Made by a program: the position numbers and the translations under genes. A stretch of DNA of 64,000 bases from an uncultured Prevotella sp. (lineage in GTDB: Bacteria > Bacteroidota > Bacteroidia > Bacteroidales > Bacteroidaceae). Position 1 is the stretch's first letter. Every line of letters begins with the position of its first letter. The stretch covers positions 62,001 through 126,000 of the forward strand of contig CAMVOS010000001.1 in assembly GCA_947169185.1 (NCBI GenBank), read 5' to 3'. The notes beneath the pieces were generated by a model. The model did no database searches. It worked only from the letters and a program-made list of their open reading frames with translations, and was not told the DNA's origin. This document shows, piece after piece, positions 8,710 to 18,246 of this stretch.

Positions 8710-10150
8710 ACGACAGACAAATATATTGCGAAGCATCGACTGGTGGACAATCCTTATCTATGTCGCCCTCCTCTCGTTTGGTTGGATCAGTGTTTGTGGT
8801 GCTAGCTACTCGTATGGCGAGACCGATATATTCAGTCTCGACACGCGTTCGGGAATGCAGATTGTCTGGATTGCTACTAGTATCATGCTGGGATTTGTCA
8901 TTTTGATGCTCGACGACCGTTTCTACGATACTTTTGCCTTTATCATATATGGTTTGTTGCTGCTATTGCTCTTTGCTACCATCTTCAATCCGCATAGTAT
9001 CAAGGGATCGCGATCGTGGCTTGTTTTGGGGCCTCTGCGTTTGCAACCTGCTGAGTTTGCAAAGTTTGCGACAGCACTGGCATTGGCGAGACTGATGTCG
9101 ACCTACGGTTATAACATCAACAAATGGAAACACTTTGCTGCAACGCTGGCTGTCATCCTGTTGCCTATGATATTTATTGTGCTACAGCGTGAGACGGGAT
9201 CGGCATTGGTTTATTTGGCATTCTTCCTGATGTTTTATCGCGAGGGTATGCCGGGCAGCATTCTGTTTACTGGAGTGGCTATGGTGATTTACTTTGTGGT
9301 GGGTATCCGCTTTGCTGAGGTATATATGGGCGATACGCCAACATCTGTGGGTAAGTTTGCTGTTTTGCTGATGGTGCAACTATTTTCCATAGGTATGGTT
9401 TGGGTGTATTGCAACAGACGCAAGGCTCTTCAACTGCTGTTTTATTGTGTTGTGGCCACGCTGTTGTCGTTGTTCCTGCTCTTCATTCCCATTAACATTG
9501 TTTACGTTCAGATGGTGCTGATAGCAGCGTTGATTGGCTATCTATTGTGGGAGGGACTGAGTTCGCGCCTTCGCTCCTATTTCTTTATAGCACTGTTTGC
9601 TTTAGGATCCGTAGGTTTCTTCTACGGTGCAGACTTCATTATGCAGAATGTGATGGAGCCTCATCAGCGTTCGCGTATTAATGTTCTGCTTGGACTTGAC
9701 GAGGACCTTCGCGGTGCAGGTTATAATGTACACCAGAGCGAGATTGCCATTGGTTCGGGTGGCTTGCGTGGCAAGGGTTTTCTGAATGGCACGCAGACCA
9801 AGTTGAAATTCGTACCCGAGCAGGATACAGACTTCATTTTCTGTACTGTTGGTGAGGAAGAGGGGTTCTTGGGCTCGGCAGGTGTTCTGCTGCTTTTCCT
9901 GATATTGATATTAAGGCTGATATATCTATCCGAGCGACAACCTTACCATTTCGCGAGAGTCTATGGCTATTGCGTCCTTAGCATATTCTTATTCCATGTA
10001 TTCATCAATGTGGGCATGGTACTTGGTCTGACCCCCGTTATTGGCATTCCTCTGCCTTTCTTCAGCTACGGCGGCTCTTCATTATGGGGCTTCACCTTCC
10101 TACTTTTCATCTTCCTCCGTCTTGATGCGAGCCGAAACCTGATGCGATAG
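8690..10150 (+). CDS. rodA: rod shape-determining protein RodA
   Basis: SEDS family: KGSRSWLVLGPLRLQPAEFAK, HQSEIAIGSGGLRGKGFLNGTQTKLKFVPEQDTDFIFCTVGEE, FFSYGGSSL. Confidence 0.95.
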   Translation: MVQPADRRQTNILRSIDWWTILIYVALLSFGWISVCGASYSYGETDIFSLDTRSGMQIVWIATSIMLGFVILMLDDRFYDTFAFIIYGLLLLLLFATIFNPHSIKGSRSWLVLGPLRLQPAEFAKFATALALARLMSTYGYNINKWKHFAATLAVILLPMIFIVLQRETGSALVYLAFFLMFYREGMPGSILFTGVAMVIYFVVGIRFAEVYMGDTPTSVGKFAVLLMVQLFSIGMVWVYCNRRKALQLLFYCVVATLLSLFLLFIPINIVYVQMVLIAALIGYLLWEGLSSRLRSYFFIALFALGSVGFFYGADFIMQNVMEPHQRSRINVLLGLDEDLRGAGYNVHQSEIAIGSGGLRGKGFLNGTQTKLKFVPEQDTDFIFCTVGEEEGFLGSAGVLLLFLILILRLIYLSERQPYHFARVYGYCVLSIFLFHVFINVGMVLGLTPVIGIPLPFFSYGGSSLWGFTFLLFIFLRLDASRNLMR

Positions 10151-10606
10151 TTTTACTCCAACATCTAAGATGCCTGGCAAAATCTCTCGTTTCATACAGT
10201 GACGGATAGCTATGCGCACATAATCACCCTTGTCCAGCTTAAGCGTGGTCAAGGGAAAAAGATACTGATAGTGGTTGATACCATTTCCTATGGCATTACC
10301 GCTTTCGTCTATCAAGTGGCAAGTAAGTGTGTCGTTGTACGATTTCCCGGAAGGCATGACGGTTTGTTCTACAACAAGGCTTAAACCCATAAACGGATAG
10401 TCGCCATTGATGCGCACCCCCACCTCCTCATGATAGTTGCCGCTAACTGTCATAGCCTCTGTCTGGAATGAGATGGTATCATTCCGCTCCCAGCCTTTGA
10501 TGTTTGTTGACTCATATTGGTTATAGACTGTCCCTTGATTACACGCCACACAAGCCAGAGCAACGCACACCACTATATATAAATATAATAAGGTACGCCT
10601 ATTCAT
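10100..10606 (-). CDS. gldH: gliding motility lipoprotein GldH
   Basis: Lipobox-like ACVACNQ, GldH-like sequence (NTDGW-like block, DTISF); syntenic with holB-ricT. Confidence 0.8.
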   Translation of the reverse strand: MNRRTLLYLYIVVCVALACVACNQGTVYNQYESTNIKGWERNDTISFQTEAMTVSGNYHEEVGVRINGDYPFMGLSLVVEQTVMPSGKSYNDTLTCHLIDESGNAIGNGINHYQYLFPLTTLKLDKGDYVRIAIRHCMKREILPGILDVGVKLSHQVSARIKTEEDEK

Positions 10607-11778
10607 TTGTCTGCTGACTTTTGGCCGTTCTCTCTTTGAGCATGTGGGACTGAGGCAGCTTTCGGATGATCTTGTCTGGCAGCTGAAGGTTTCTTCCTTT
10701 TCTTTCTTTTCTTAGCGCGGTCAAAGCGTGCGATATTCTCTTGGGTAGCCAAGTCAATTGGCCCTGCAGGTGCTTTGGCCTTACCGTCTTCTATCAGCGA
10801 TTCAGGTTTCTCGCCTTTGCGGTTCATCTCAATAATCAGCTTGGCACGCTGTGCTGTGATAGTCTCCAGATTAGCGGCAATATTCTTGTCGGTAGAATAA
10901 GTGATGAGACCCGCTAGGATGTCGGCCTTGAAATAGTAATAGTCGCCATCTTGCGTCTGTAGCTGAATATCCTTGGAAGGAAGCTTGCGACTGGCTTCCA
11001 CATAGTCGTCGACCTCGTAGTTCAGACAACACTTCAACTTGGCACACATGCCAGCCAGCTTCTGTGGGTTCAGCGAGATGTCTTGGAAACGTGCAGACGA
11101 TGTTCCCACACTGACAAAATTCTTCATCCATGTAGCGCAGCACAGCTCACGTCCGCAAGGACCTGTTCCGCCAATACGCCCAGCTTCCTGACGGGCACCG
11201 ATCTGCTTCATTTCAATACGCACATGAAAAGCGGCAGCCAAGTCCTTGATTAGCTGACGGAAGTCTACACGTTCGTCAGCGATATAGTAGAATATGGCTT
11301 TGTTGCCGTCGCCCTGGTATTCTACGTCGCCAATCTTCATCTGTAGGCCCAACCCTTTTGCAATTTGTCGGCTCTCTATCATTGTGGCATGCTCGCGCGC
11401 CTTGGCCTCGTGGAATTTTTCCATATCGATGGGACGGGCGATGCGATAGATGCGCTTGATGTCGTCAGCACTTTTTAGGTTGGCTTTCTTGATTTGCAGC
11501 TTCACCAGTCGTCCTGTCAGTGTAACCACGCCGATGTCATGACCAGGATTCGACTCTACTGCCACAATATCGCCTTTCTTCAGTTCCAGCTTGTTCACAT
11601 TATGATAGTAGCCCTTGCGCGTGTGCTTGAATTGCACTTCCACCAAGTCGGTATCATCTATGTTACCCGGCACGTCAGCCAACCAGTCGTAGGTATTCAG
11701 TTGTCGGTCCTGGCGTCCAACAGCATCTTTGCAGAGTCCGCGGTCGCAACCGGTTCTTATCTCAAGGTCTTTTTCCAT
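10603..11778 (-). CDS. PSP1 / RicT-like regulatory protein
   Basis: Cys-rich GPCGRELCCATWM and GMCAKLKCCLNYE typical of PSP1-domain proteins; Lys-rich C-terminus. Confidence 0.85.
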   Translation of the reverse strand: MEKDLEIRTGCDRGLCKDAVGRQDRQLNTYDWLADVPGNIDDTDLVEVQFKHTRKGYYHNVNKLELKKGDIVAVESNPGHDIGVVTLTGRLVKLQIKKANLKSADDIKRIYRIARPIDMEKFHEAKAREHATMIESRQIAKGLGLQMKIGDVEYQGDGNKAIFYYIADERVDFRQLIKDLAAAFHVRIEMKQIGARQEAGRIGGTGPCGRELCCATWMKNFVSVGTSSARFQDISLNPQKLAGMCAKLKCCLNYEVDDYVEASRKLPSKDIQLQTQDGDYYYFKADILAGLITYSTDKNIAANLETITAQRAKLIIEMNRKGEKPESLIEDGKAKAPAGPIDLATQENIARFDRAKKRKKRKKPSAARQDHPKAASVPHAQRENGQKSADK

Positions 11779-11820
11779 ATATTATTCAGTGTTTCGTTGT
11801 TACGTTATTTCGATGTTTCG

Positions 11821-12960
11821 TTATTTTTGAATCAATAATACAATCATTTTCAGCGCCATGTCAAAGAATACTATCTTTGCATTGGCATTCTGACCGATGT
11901 CGCGTATGGCAAGGTTAGTCAGATCGCTAATCTCCAGAACATTAGCCTCATTGATGAATCGTGCAAACTTGCTGGCAAAATCCTCTTCACGCTGCGTCAT
12001 GTAACACAGTTCCTCGTTCTGGAAGTTATACATAAAGTTCTCGCGCACCAGTCGGAGATAGTATTCCAAGAATCGTTTCTGCTTCTCACGCCCCATGGCA
12101 CCCATCTGTTCCGACCATCCCTTTAGCTCCTTCACCTTACGCATGTAGGCCAATCGCATCAGCGACTGGAACATGTCGAGAAATAGTTCATTTTTAGAGT
12201 CGGTTCTTAACATTTCCAAGGCCTTAGGCCAGTTGCCATTGGCCATGCGACTAATGCGTTGCGCCATATCTTCCGTCAGACCGCGTTTCTCCATCAGTGC
12301 TTGTTTCACGTCCTCGTCAGCAATCTTCTTGACGTCAATACGCTGCACTCGGCTGCGGATAGTTTCAAGCAGCTTGTCGGGTTCTTGGCATACCATTATG
12401 AAAACGGTCTGTGAGGGTGGTTCCTCCAACAGTTTCAGTATTTTGTTGGCACACTCAATATTCATGCGCTCAGGCAACCAGATGATACTCACCTTATAGC
12501 CTCCCTGACTTGACTTCAGCGATAGCTTTCGCACCAGTTCGTCACTCTCGCCAGCTGTGATAATAGCCTGCTGGTTCTCACCGCCCATCTGCTCCAACCA
12601 TTCATTCATGGTAAAGTAGTGGGTGCTCATGATTAGTTCGTGCCATTCGTGTGCAAAGTCATCGGAAATGGGCTTGTGATCCGAACTCATCGACGGTAAC
12701 TTGATAGTAGGGTAGGTAAAGTGTAGGTCGGGATGCTCCAATTTCTTGAGCATTGGGCTCTCGACATATTCGGGTGCATCGGAAAACATAGAGTTTTCTA
12801 TCTTGGTAGCCAGCAGCCGTTGTGCCAATCCGACAGCCAGTGCCAGTTTTCCTGCTCCTTGTGGTCCGCACAACATGACCGCATGTGGCAGCCGGTCTTC
12901 GTTGACCATCTGCATCAGGCGATCTTGCACCTCCCGTTGTCCTATTACCTGTTCAAACAT
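11821..12960 (-). CDS. holB: DNA polymerase III subunit delta'
   Basis: MFEQVIGQREVQDRLMQMVNEDRLPHAVMLCGPQGAGKLALA; start placed at 12960 because the track start (12990) lies inside a TAACTTTG promoter box. Confidence 0.85.
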   Translation of the reverse strand: MFEQVIGQREVQDRLMQMVNEDRLPHAVMLCGPQGAGKLALAVGLAQRLLATKIENSMFSDAPEYVESPMLKKLEHPDLHFTYPTIKLPSMSSDHKPISDDFAHEWHELIMSTHYFTMNEWLEQMGGENQQAIITAGESDELVRKLSLKSSQGGYKVSIIWLPERMNIECANKILKLLEEPPSQTVFIMVCQEPDKLLETIRSRVQRIDVKKIADEDVKQALMEKRGLTEDMAQRISRMANGNWPKALEMLRTDSKNELFLDMFQSLMRLAYMRKVKELKGWSEQMGAMGREKQKRFLEYYLRLVRENFMYNFQNEELCYMTQREEDFASKFARFINEANVLEISDLTNLAIRDIGQNANAKIVFFDMALKMIVLLIQK

Positions 12961-12987
12961 TCTTAGCGTATGTACACAATACGTTTG

Positions 12988-12995
12988 CAAAGTTA
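12988..12995 (-). promoter_or_regulatory. -7 box TAACTTTG upstream of holB
   Basis: CAAAGTTA on the plus strand. Confidence 0.55.
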
Positions 12996-13144
12996 CGAAA
13001 AAAAAGTGGTAACCTCGAAAATATGATGATAAAAATATTTTATTACGACAAAATTAGTTAAAAAGATGCAATATTGTAAGCTGTTTCGAAAAAAAGTATT
13101 ACTTTTGTGATTAATAATTGAAATCGCTAAAAGTAAATATAGGT

Positions 13145-13498
13145 ATGAAACGAATATTGGTAGCTGAAGACAATGACAGCAACTGGACGCTGATGACTTA
13201 CGTTCTTAAGAAGTACTATGAGCCAGTACGTGCATGTAACGGTAAAGAAGCTGTCGAGATGGCGTTATCAGAAGATTTTGCCGTTGTACTCATGGATTTG
13301 AAAATGCCTGTCTTGGATGGCTTGGAGGCTACACGACAGATAAAGGCCGTAAAGCCCGATATGCCTATCATAGCGCTCACGGCTAATGCCTTCGACACTG
13401 ATCGTCAGCAGGCTTTTGATGCTGGTTGCGACAATTTCTTGTCGAAACCTGTCAGCGCAGAGAAATGCCTGAAGATTATTGCTGACTATATCAAATAA
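13145..13498 (+). CDS. stand-alone response regulator receiver (CheY-like)
   Basis: MKRILVAEDNDSNWTLM, VVLMDLKMPVLDGLEATRQIK, PIIALTANAF, GCDNFLSKPVS; ATG at 13145 preferred to upstream TTG. Confidence 0.9.
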   Translation: MKRILVAEDNDSNWTLMTYVLKKYYEPVRACNGKEAVEMALSEDFAVVLMDLKMPVLDGLEATRQIKAVKPDMPIIALTANAFDTDRQQAFDAGCDNFLSKPVSAEKCLKIIADYIK

Positions 13499-13523
13499 AC
13501 GTAGCAGGAAGCTAAAGGGAAAA

Positions 13524-15080
13524 TTATTTGAATTTGCAAGGTATCCAGTACCAGAAGGTCGCTCCGTGTCCTTCTGTACTATTTACGCCGATTTTTCCGT
13601 GATCGGCATCGATAACTGCCTTACAGATGGAAAGTCCCAATCCTGGGTTCTGTTCCTGTACAAAGGTATGCTTGTCCGTCAACAGTTGGAAAATATTATC
13701 CTTTATTTGTTGTGGAATACCATCGCCCGTATCTTTGACTTCGACATACAGACCACGGTCTTTCATCTTGTAGCTAATGGTAATACTGCCTTCAGTTGTA
13801 TGTTTTACAGCGTTGTTCAGCAGGTGCGTGGTAATAAGACGCAGATGGTTTGGGTCTGTAATGGCTATCAGGTCCTCATTTGGAGCCTCAACCTGCAGCG
13901 TGACGCCTTCATGTAAATTTTGCGTGGCCAGATTGGCATACTCGTTCATAATCTGGTTGATATTGCATTCTATCAATTGGAAATCGATGCCATTTCCTTC
14001 AATATTCGACAACTGCAGCAATTCGTTGATGAAGTATAATAGCTGTTTGCCATTATTATGAATCTGGTTCGACATCTCCAGCTGGTCGGCATGCGACAGT
14101 GTGCCTTCTGGCATGGAACTCATCATGTCGCTGAAACCAATAATCGCATTCAGCGGCGTGCGTAGGGCGTGGCTCACATTCGCAAGGAACACTGTTTTCA
14201 GTTGTTCCGACTTTTGTGCACGGCGCATCTCGCGGTGCAGACGGCGTGAGTGGAGATGCTGTTGTAAGAGTAGTATGGCCAGCGTTAGCAGGATTGCGGT
14301 GCCTAATGTCCACCAAATCCAGTCTGGTATCTTGAAATTTCCTAATTTTGAAATATAATCACCATAAATCTCGTCAATGACCCCTTCTTTCTCCATCTTC
14401 AGCAATTCTTTGTCGATGGCGCGAATCAGATTTTCATTGACGCTGACATAACAGTATTCGCGAGGCGTCAGTGTCAGATCCTCGCACCTGAGATTTGTCA
14501 GTCCTAGATGATGAATATGGTATTTGGCTTGATAGCGGTAACAGATGATGGCATCGTAACGGCCATCGCTCAAGTCTTTCAGAGCCATTGGTAAATCGCG
14601 TACGACATTGAGTATTGCTCCTGCTTTTGTCAGGGTATCGGTAACGGGACGACTGGCCATGTATGCAATACTTTTGCCTTCCAAATGACGCATATCAAAC
14701 TGTTCTGATTCATTTTCGCGGTAAACCACCTGATAGTACAGTCGAAAAACGGCGCGTGAATAGTTGACAATATCCTTGCGATATGGCGAATAGACCATCA
14801 TTCCCAAGTCGACACGTCCATGTATAACATCACCGGAGATTTTCTCCCAGGAATTGGGACTGTAGGTGTATGGAATATTCAGACGTTTCATCAATACCTG
14901 TGTCAGTTCAACATCCAAGCCTTGAGGCAGTCCGTTGCCGTCAACGTATTCCAATGGTGCATAGTCCAAATCCAATCCTATCTTAAGAGGATTAAATTTG
15001 GTGTAGCCTAAGTCTTCTGCTTGAACAACATTAGTCAGGCTTAGTAGTATCAGGCAAAGGCTTAATAGTCTGGACTTCAT
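13524..15080 (-). CDS. sensor histidine kinase with N-terminal periplasmic SBP_bac_3-like domain
   Basis: FNPLKIGLDLDYAPLEYVDGNGLPQGLDVELTQVLMKRL (SBP3), TM, HisKA-like FLANVSHALRTPLNAIIGFSDMM, NNAVKHT, DTGDGIP, GLGLSICKAV. Confidence 0.9.
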   Translation of the reverse strand: MKSRLLSLCLILLSLTNVVQAEDLGYTKFNPLKIGLDLDYAPLEYVDGNGLPQGLDVELTQVLMKRLNIPYTYSPNSWEKISGDVIHGRVDLGMMVYSPYRKDIVNYSRAVFRLYYQVVYRENESEQFDMRHLEGKSIAYMASRPVTDTLTKAGAILNVVRDLPMALKDLSDGRYDAIICYRYQAKYHIHHLGLTNLRCEDLTLTPREYCYVSVNENLIRAIDKELLKMEKEGVIDEIYGDYISKLGNFKIPDWIWWTLGTAILLTLAILLLQQHLHSRRLHREMRRAQKSEQLKTVFLANVSHALRTPLNAIIGFSDMMSSMPEGTLSHADQLEMSNQIHNNGKQLLYFINELLQLSNIEGNGIDFQLIECNINQIMNEYANLATQNLHEGVTLQVEAPNEDLIAITDPNHLRLITTHLLNNAVKHTTEGSITISYKMKDRGLYVEVKDTGDGIPQQIKDNIFQLLTDKHTFVQEQNPGLGLSICKAVIDADHGKIGVNSTEGHGATFWYWIPCKFK

Positions 15081-15087
15081 ACGAGTG

Positions 15088-15118
15088 CAAAGTTACGAAT
15101 AAAGTTTCAAACTACCAA
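15088..15118 (-). promoter_or_regulatory. promoter of the histidine kinase gene
   Basis: Minus strand TTG (15116-15118), N20, TAACTTTG (15088-15095), 7 nt before ATG. Confidence 0.7.
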
Positions 15119-15151
15119 GCCTTTGCTGTTGCAAATTCTTCTAATGTCTTA

Positions 15152-16522
15152 TTACATATATCCCAGCCAGCGTAGGATATCGTTCAGATTGGCCATGACC
15201 ATTAATAGAATAAGTAGTCCAAAGCCAACATATTCCGCCCTTATCATAAAGTTCTCAGAGGGCTTTCTGCGGGTAATCATTTCGTAGAGCAGGAACAGCA
15301 CGTGACCACCGTCGAGAGCAGGAATGGGCAGGATGTTCATGAAGGCAAGGATGATACTTAGGAACGCCGTCATCTTCCAGAACATGTACCAGTCCCACAT
15401 GGGCGGGAATAGGCTACCGATAGCGCCAAAGCCACCCAGCGACTTGGCTCCTTCTGCGGTGAATACATACTTCAAATCATCGACATACGACGCCAGCACA
15501 TTCCAGCCGTACTTGATGCCGGCAGGAATACTCTCTAGGAAACTATACTCTATGGTCGTAGGCTGATACAGACCAGCCAAACTCTTGACGACGAAGCCTA
15601 ACTTCAGGTCGGGAGTTAGTGTAACCTGGGTTGTATCGCTCTTTGCCTCATTGCCATAGACGAGTGTAATGGTGCGTGCCTTTAGACTGTCGGCAGCGGT
15701 CTTTGAGGTCAGCATTATGTCGTTGCGACGACCCAACTGGTCCACAAACTCATTGTATGAGTCAATGGGAGAATTGTTAACCGCAAGGATTTTGTCGCCT
15801 TTCTTCATACCGATCTTATATGCGGGAGTGCCAGGTAATACACTGTCCACCACGGCAGGCATCAATGGACGAACAAAGGCAGGATCGGCCTTAATCATGT
15901 TCAGCATGTTGATTTCTCCAGGCAGCGAGATGCTCATAGGCGTACCGTCGCGGATGATGTCCACGCGATGGGCTTCCGAAATGTCGCGATAGAGGTTGGC
16001 ACCAAACTCCTTGAATTCGCGTTTCTCCGTACCTATCAAAATGTCGCCGTCCTTGAAACCATAGCTCTTGGCCTCTTGGTTGAACTTCATACCCAGCGTC
16101 ATGTCCTTTACAGGGATATAGCTGTCGCCCCAGTAGAACAGAATCATCGAATAGATGAACAGCGCCAGCAGGAAGTTGACTAACACGCCCCCAATCATAA
16201 TCAGCAGGCGCTGCCATGCAGGCTTCGTGCGGAACTCCCAAGGCTGCTCGGGCTGTTTCATTTGTTCTGTATCGAAACTCTCGTCAATCATGCCTGCTAT
16301 CTTGCAGTAACCGCCCAGAGGAATCCAGCCGATTCCGTATTCCGTGTCGCTTTTCTTGGGTTTGAACTTCAGCAGACTGAATTTCCAGTCGAAGAAAATG
16401 TAAAACTTCTCGACTCTCACGCCGAAGAGCTTTGCAAAGAAAAAGTGACCACCCTCATGAAGGAATACCAACAGTGAGAGGGCCAGTACCAATTGTAATA
16501 CTCTTATTAAAAAAACTTCCAT
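15152..16522 (-). CDS. rseP: RIP metalloprotease RseP
   Basis: FLHEGGHFFFAKLFGVRVEKF (HExxH), PDZ region, NILPIPALDGGH. Confidence 0.93.
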   Translation of the reverse strand: MEVFLIRVLQLVLALSLLVFLHEGGHFFFAKLFGVRVEKFYIFFDWKFSLLKFKPKKSDTEYGIGWIPLGGYCKIAGMIDESFDTEQMKQPEQPWEFRTKPAWQRLLIMIGGVLVNFLLALFIYSMILFYWGDSYIPVKDMTLGMKFNQEAKSYGFKDGDILIGTEKREFKEFGANLYRDISEAHRVDIIRDGTPMSISLPGEINMLNMIKADPAFVRPLMPAVVDSVLPGTPAYKIGMKKGDKILAVNNSPIDSYNEFVDQLGRRNDIMLTSKTAADSLKARTITLVYGNEAKSDTTQVTLTPDLKLGFVVKSLAGLYQPTTIEYSFLESIPAGIKYGWNVLASYVDDLKYVFTAEGAKSLGGFGAIGSLFPPMWDWYMFWKMTAFLSIILAFMNILPIPALDGGHVLFLLYEMITRRKPSENFMIRAEYVGFGLLILLMVMANLNDILRWLGYM

Positions 16523-16570
16523 TATTTTTTCCTTATTTTTTATTTCGTAATATCGTTATCCTGTTATGCG

Positions 16571-17725
16571 TTATTTCATTAATTCTGACGCAATACGACG
16601 TGCCTCAGCATCCGTCTGGATGTAAACGTCGTAGTCGGGATTCTTACTGAATGTAGCGCGTTGCATCGTTTCAGCAATGATGTCGCTCATCTCAAGGAAA
16701 CCGCAACGGTCTTCCAGGAATCCGCGATTCACGATCTCGTTAGCGGCATTGACAATACATGGCATGTTGCCACCCTTGTCGATGGCTTCGAAGGCCAATG
16801 CTAAACACCGGAACTTCTTCAGGTCGGGTTCGAAGAACTCCAACTTCTGGGCAAAGAAGTCCAGACGGTCGCCACTCAGCGGCAGACGCTGTGGAAACGA
16901 GAAGGCATACTGGATGGGCAGTCGCATGTCGGGTACGCCCAATTGCGCCTTCACTGCGCCATCGTGAAACTGGACAGCACTATGAACGATGCTTTGCGGA
17001 TGTACTAACACCTGAATCTGATGGGCATCGACGCCAAATAGCCATTTGGCCTCAATGACTTCAAAGCCCTTATTCATCATCGATGCCGAGTCGATGGTAA
17101 TCTTAGCGCCCATATCCCACGTCGGATGGCGCAGGGCGTCGGCATTGGTGACAGTTTCCAACTGGTCCATCGTAAAGTTGCGGAATGGACCGCCCGAAGC
17201 TGTCAGCAGAATCTTTTCGATGGGGTTGTCGTCCTCACCCACCAAACTTTGGAAAATGGCTGAATGTTCGCTGTCAACGGGTAAGATAGGCGTATGGTAC
17301 TGCTGTGCCAACTGCAGAATCAACTCGCCAGCTACCACCAGCGTTTCCTTATTGGCCAATGCAATGGCCTTGCGTGCCTTGATGGCGTGGATGGTTGGCG
17401 ACAGGCCAGCAAAGCCTACCATAGCTGTCAGCACCATGTCGATGGGGTCCGCCTCTACGATTTCATCGAGTGCTTGCTTGCCAGCATACACTTTCACGTC
17501 GGGGAGGTCACTCATCAACTTTTTTAGTTCATCGTAGCGCTGCTCATTGGCAATAACAATGGCTGCGGGCTTGAACTTGTAAGCCTGTTCAGCTAGCAGT
17601 TCCACCTTGTTGTTCGCTGTCAGACAGTATACTTCGTACAAATCCGAATGCTCTTCAATGACCTCAAGGGCTTGTGTGCCTATCGACCCTGTAGAGCCTA
17701 ATATGGCTATTTGTTTCTTCTTCAT
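16571..17725 (-). CDS. dxr: 1-deoxy-D-xylulose-5-phosphate reductoisomerase
   Basis: KKQIAILGSTGSIGTQALEVI, LANKETLVVAGE, PVDSEHSAIFQ, TASGGPF, ATIDSASMMNKGFE-type block. Confidence 0.96.
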   Translation of the reverse strand: MKKKQIAILGSTGSIGTQALEVIEEHSDLYEVYCLTANNKVELLAEQAYKFKPAAIVIANEQRYDELKKLMSDLPDVKVYAGKQALDEIVEADPIDMVLTAMVGFAGLSPTIHAIKARKAIALANKETLVVAGELILQLAQQYHTPILPVDSEHSAIFQSLVGEDDNPIEKILLTASGGPFRNFTMDQLETVTNADALRHPTWDMGAKITIDSASMMNKGFEVIEAKWLFGVDAHQIQVLVHPQSIVHSAVQFHDGAVKAQLGVPDMRLPIQYAFSFPQRLPLSGDRLDFFAQKLEFFEPDLKKFRCLALAFEAIDKGGNMPCIVNAANEIVNRGFLEDRCGFLEMSDIIAETMQRATFSKNPDYDVYIQTDAEARRIASELMK

Positions 17726-18231
17726 ATATCTAATAATCCTTCCGGGATGTTCATTGTTATTGTTTGCTGTTCTGCATCGATATCGTCTATCAGCTCGTTG
17801 CTCGCGGGAATCAGCGTGCCGTCTTCCAGTTCGAACAGGATGTTAACGGTGCTGTCATCGATGTCGGCAATGCGCCCGACGGTTTTACTGCTTGATTCGT
17901 CCACAATGCTAAACCCTACGAGTGATGCCAGTGACGGCACGTCTTCGGCCTCTTCTGCCAATGTACGAGGAAAATAGACGTCACAACCCGTCAGCTCCTG
18001 TGCACGTTGTTGCGTGTCGATGTCGCAGAACTTCACCAGACAAACGGTGTCATTGCGGAAACGGTATTCTTCCATGAAGAAAGGTACCAGGATGCTGTCG
18101 ATGTCGAGCACCAGATAGTCAGCGTCTGTGCGGTCGAAGATGTCGTCGTCGAACTGAAACGACACTTCGCCCTTCACACCGTGCGTCTTGCCCAGCCGTC
18201 CTATCTTGTAAACCTCTTCTTGTCTAATCAT
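17722..18231 (-). CDS. rimM: ribosome maturation factor RimM
   Basis: YKIGRLGKTHGVKGEVSF and PRC-barrel C-terminal half. Confidence 0.9.
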   Translation of the reverse strand: MIRQEEVYKIGRLGKTHGVKGEVSFQFDDDIFDRTDADYLVLDIDSILVPFFMEEYRFRNDTVCLVKFCDIDTQQRAQELTGCDVYFPRTLAEEAEDVPSLASLVGFSIVDESSSKTVGRIADIDDSTVNILFELEDGTLIPASNELIDDIDAEQQTITMNIPEGLLDI

Positions 18232-18246
18232 GAGTCTAATGGGGAC

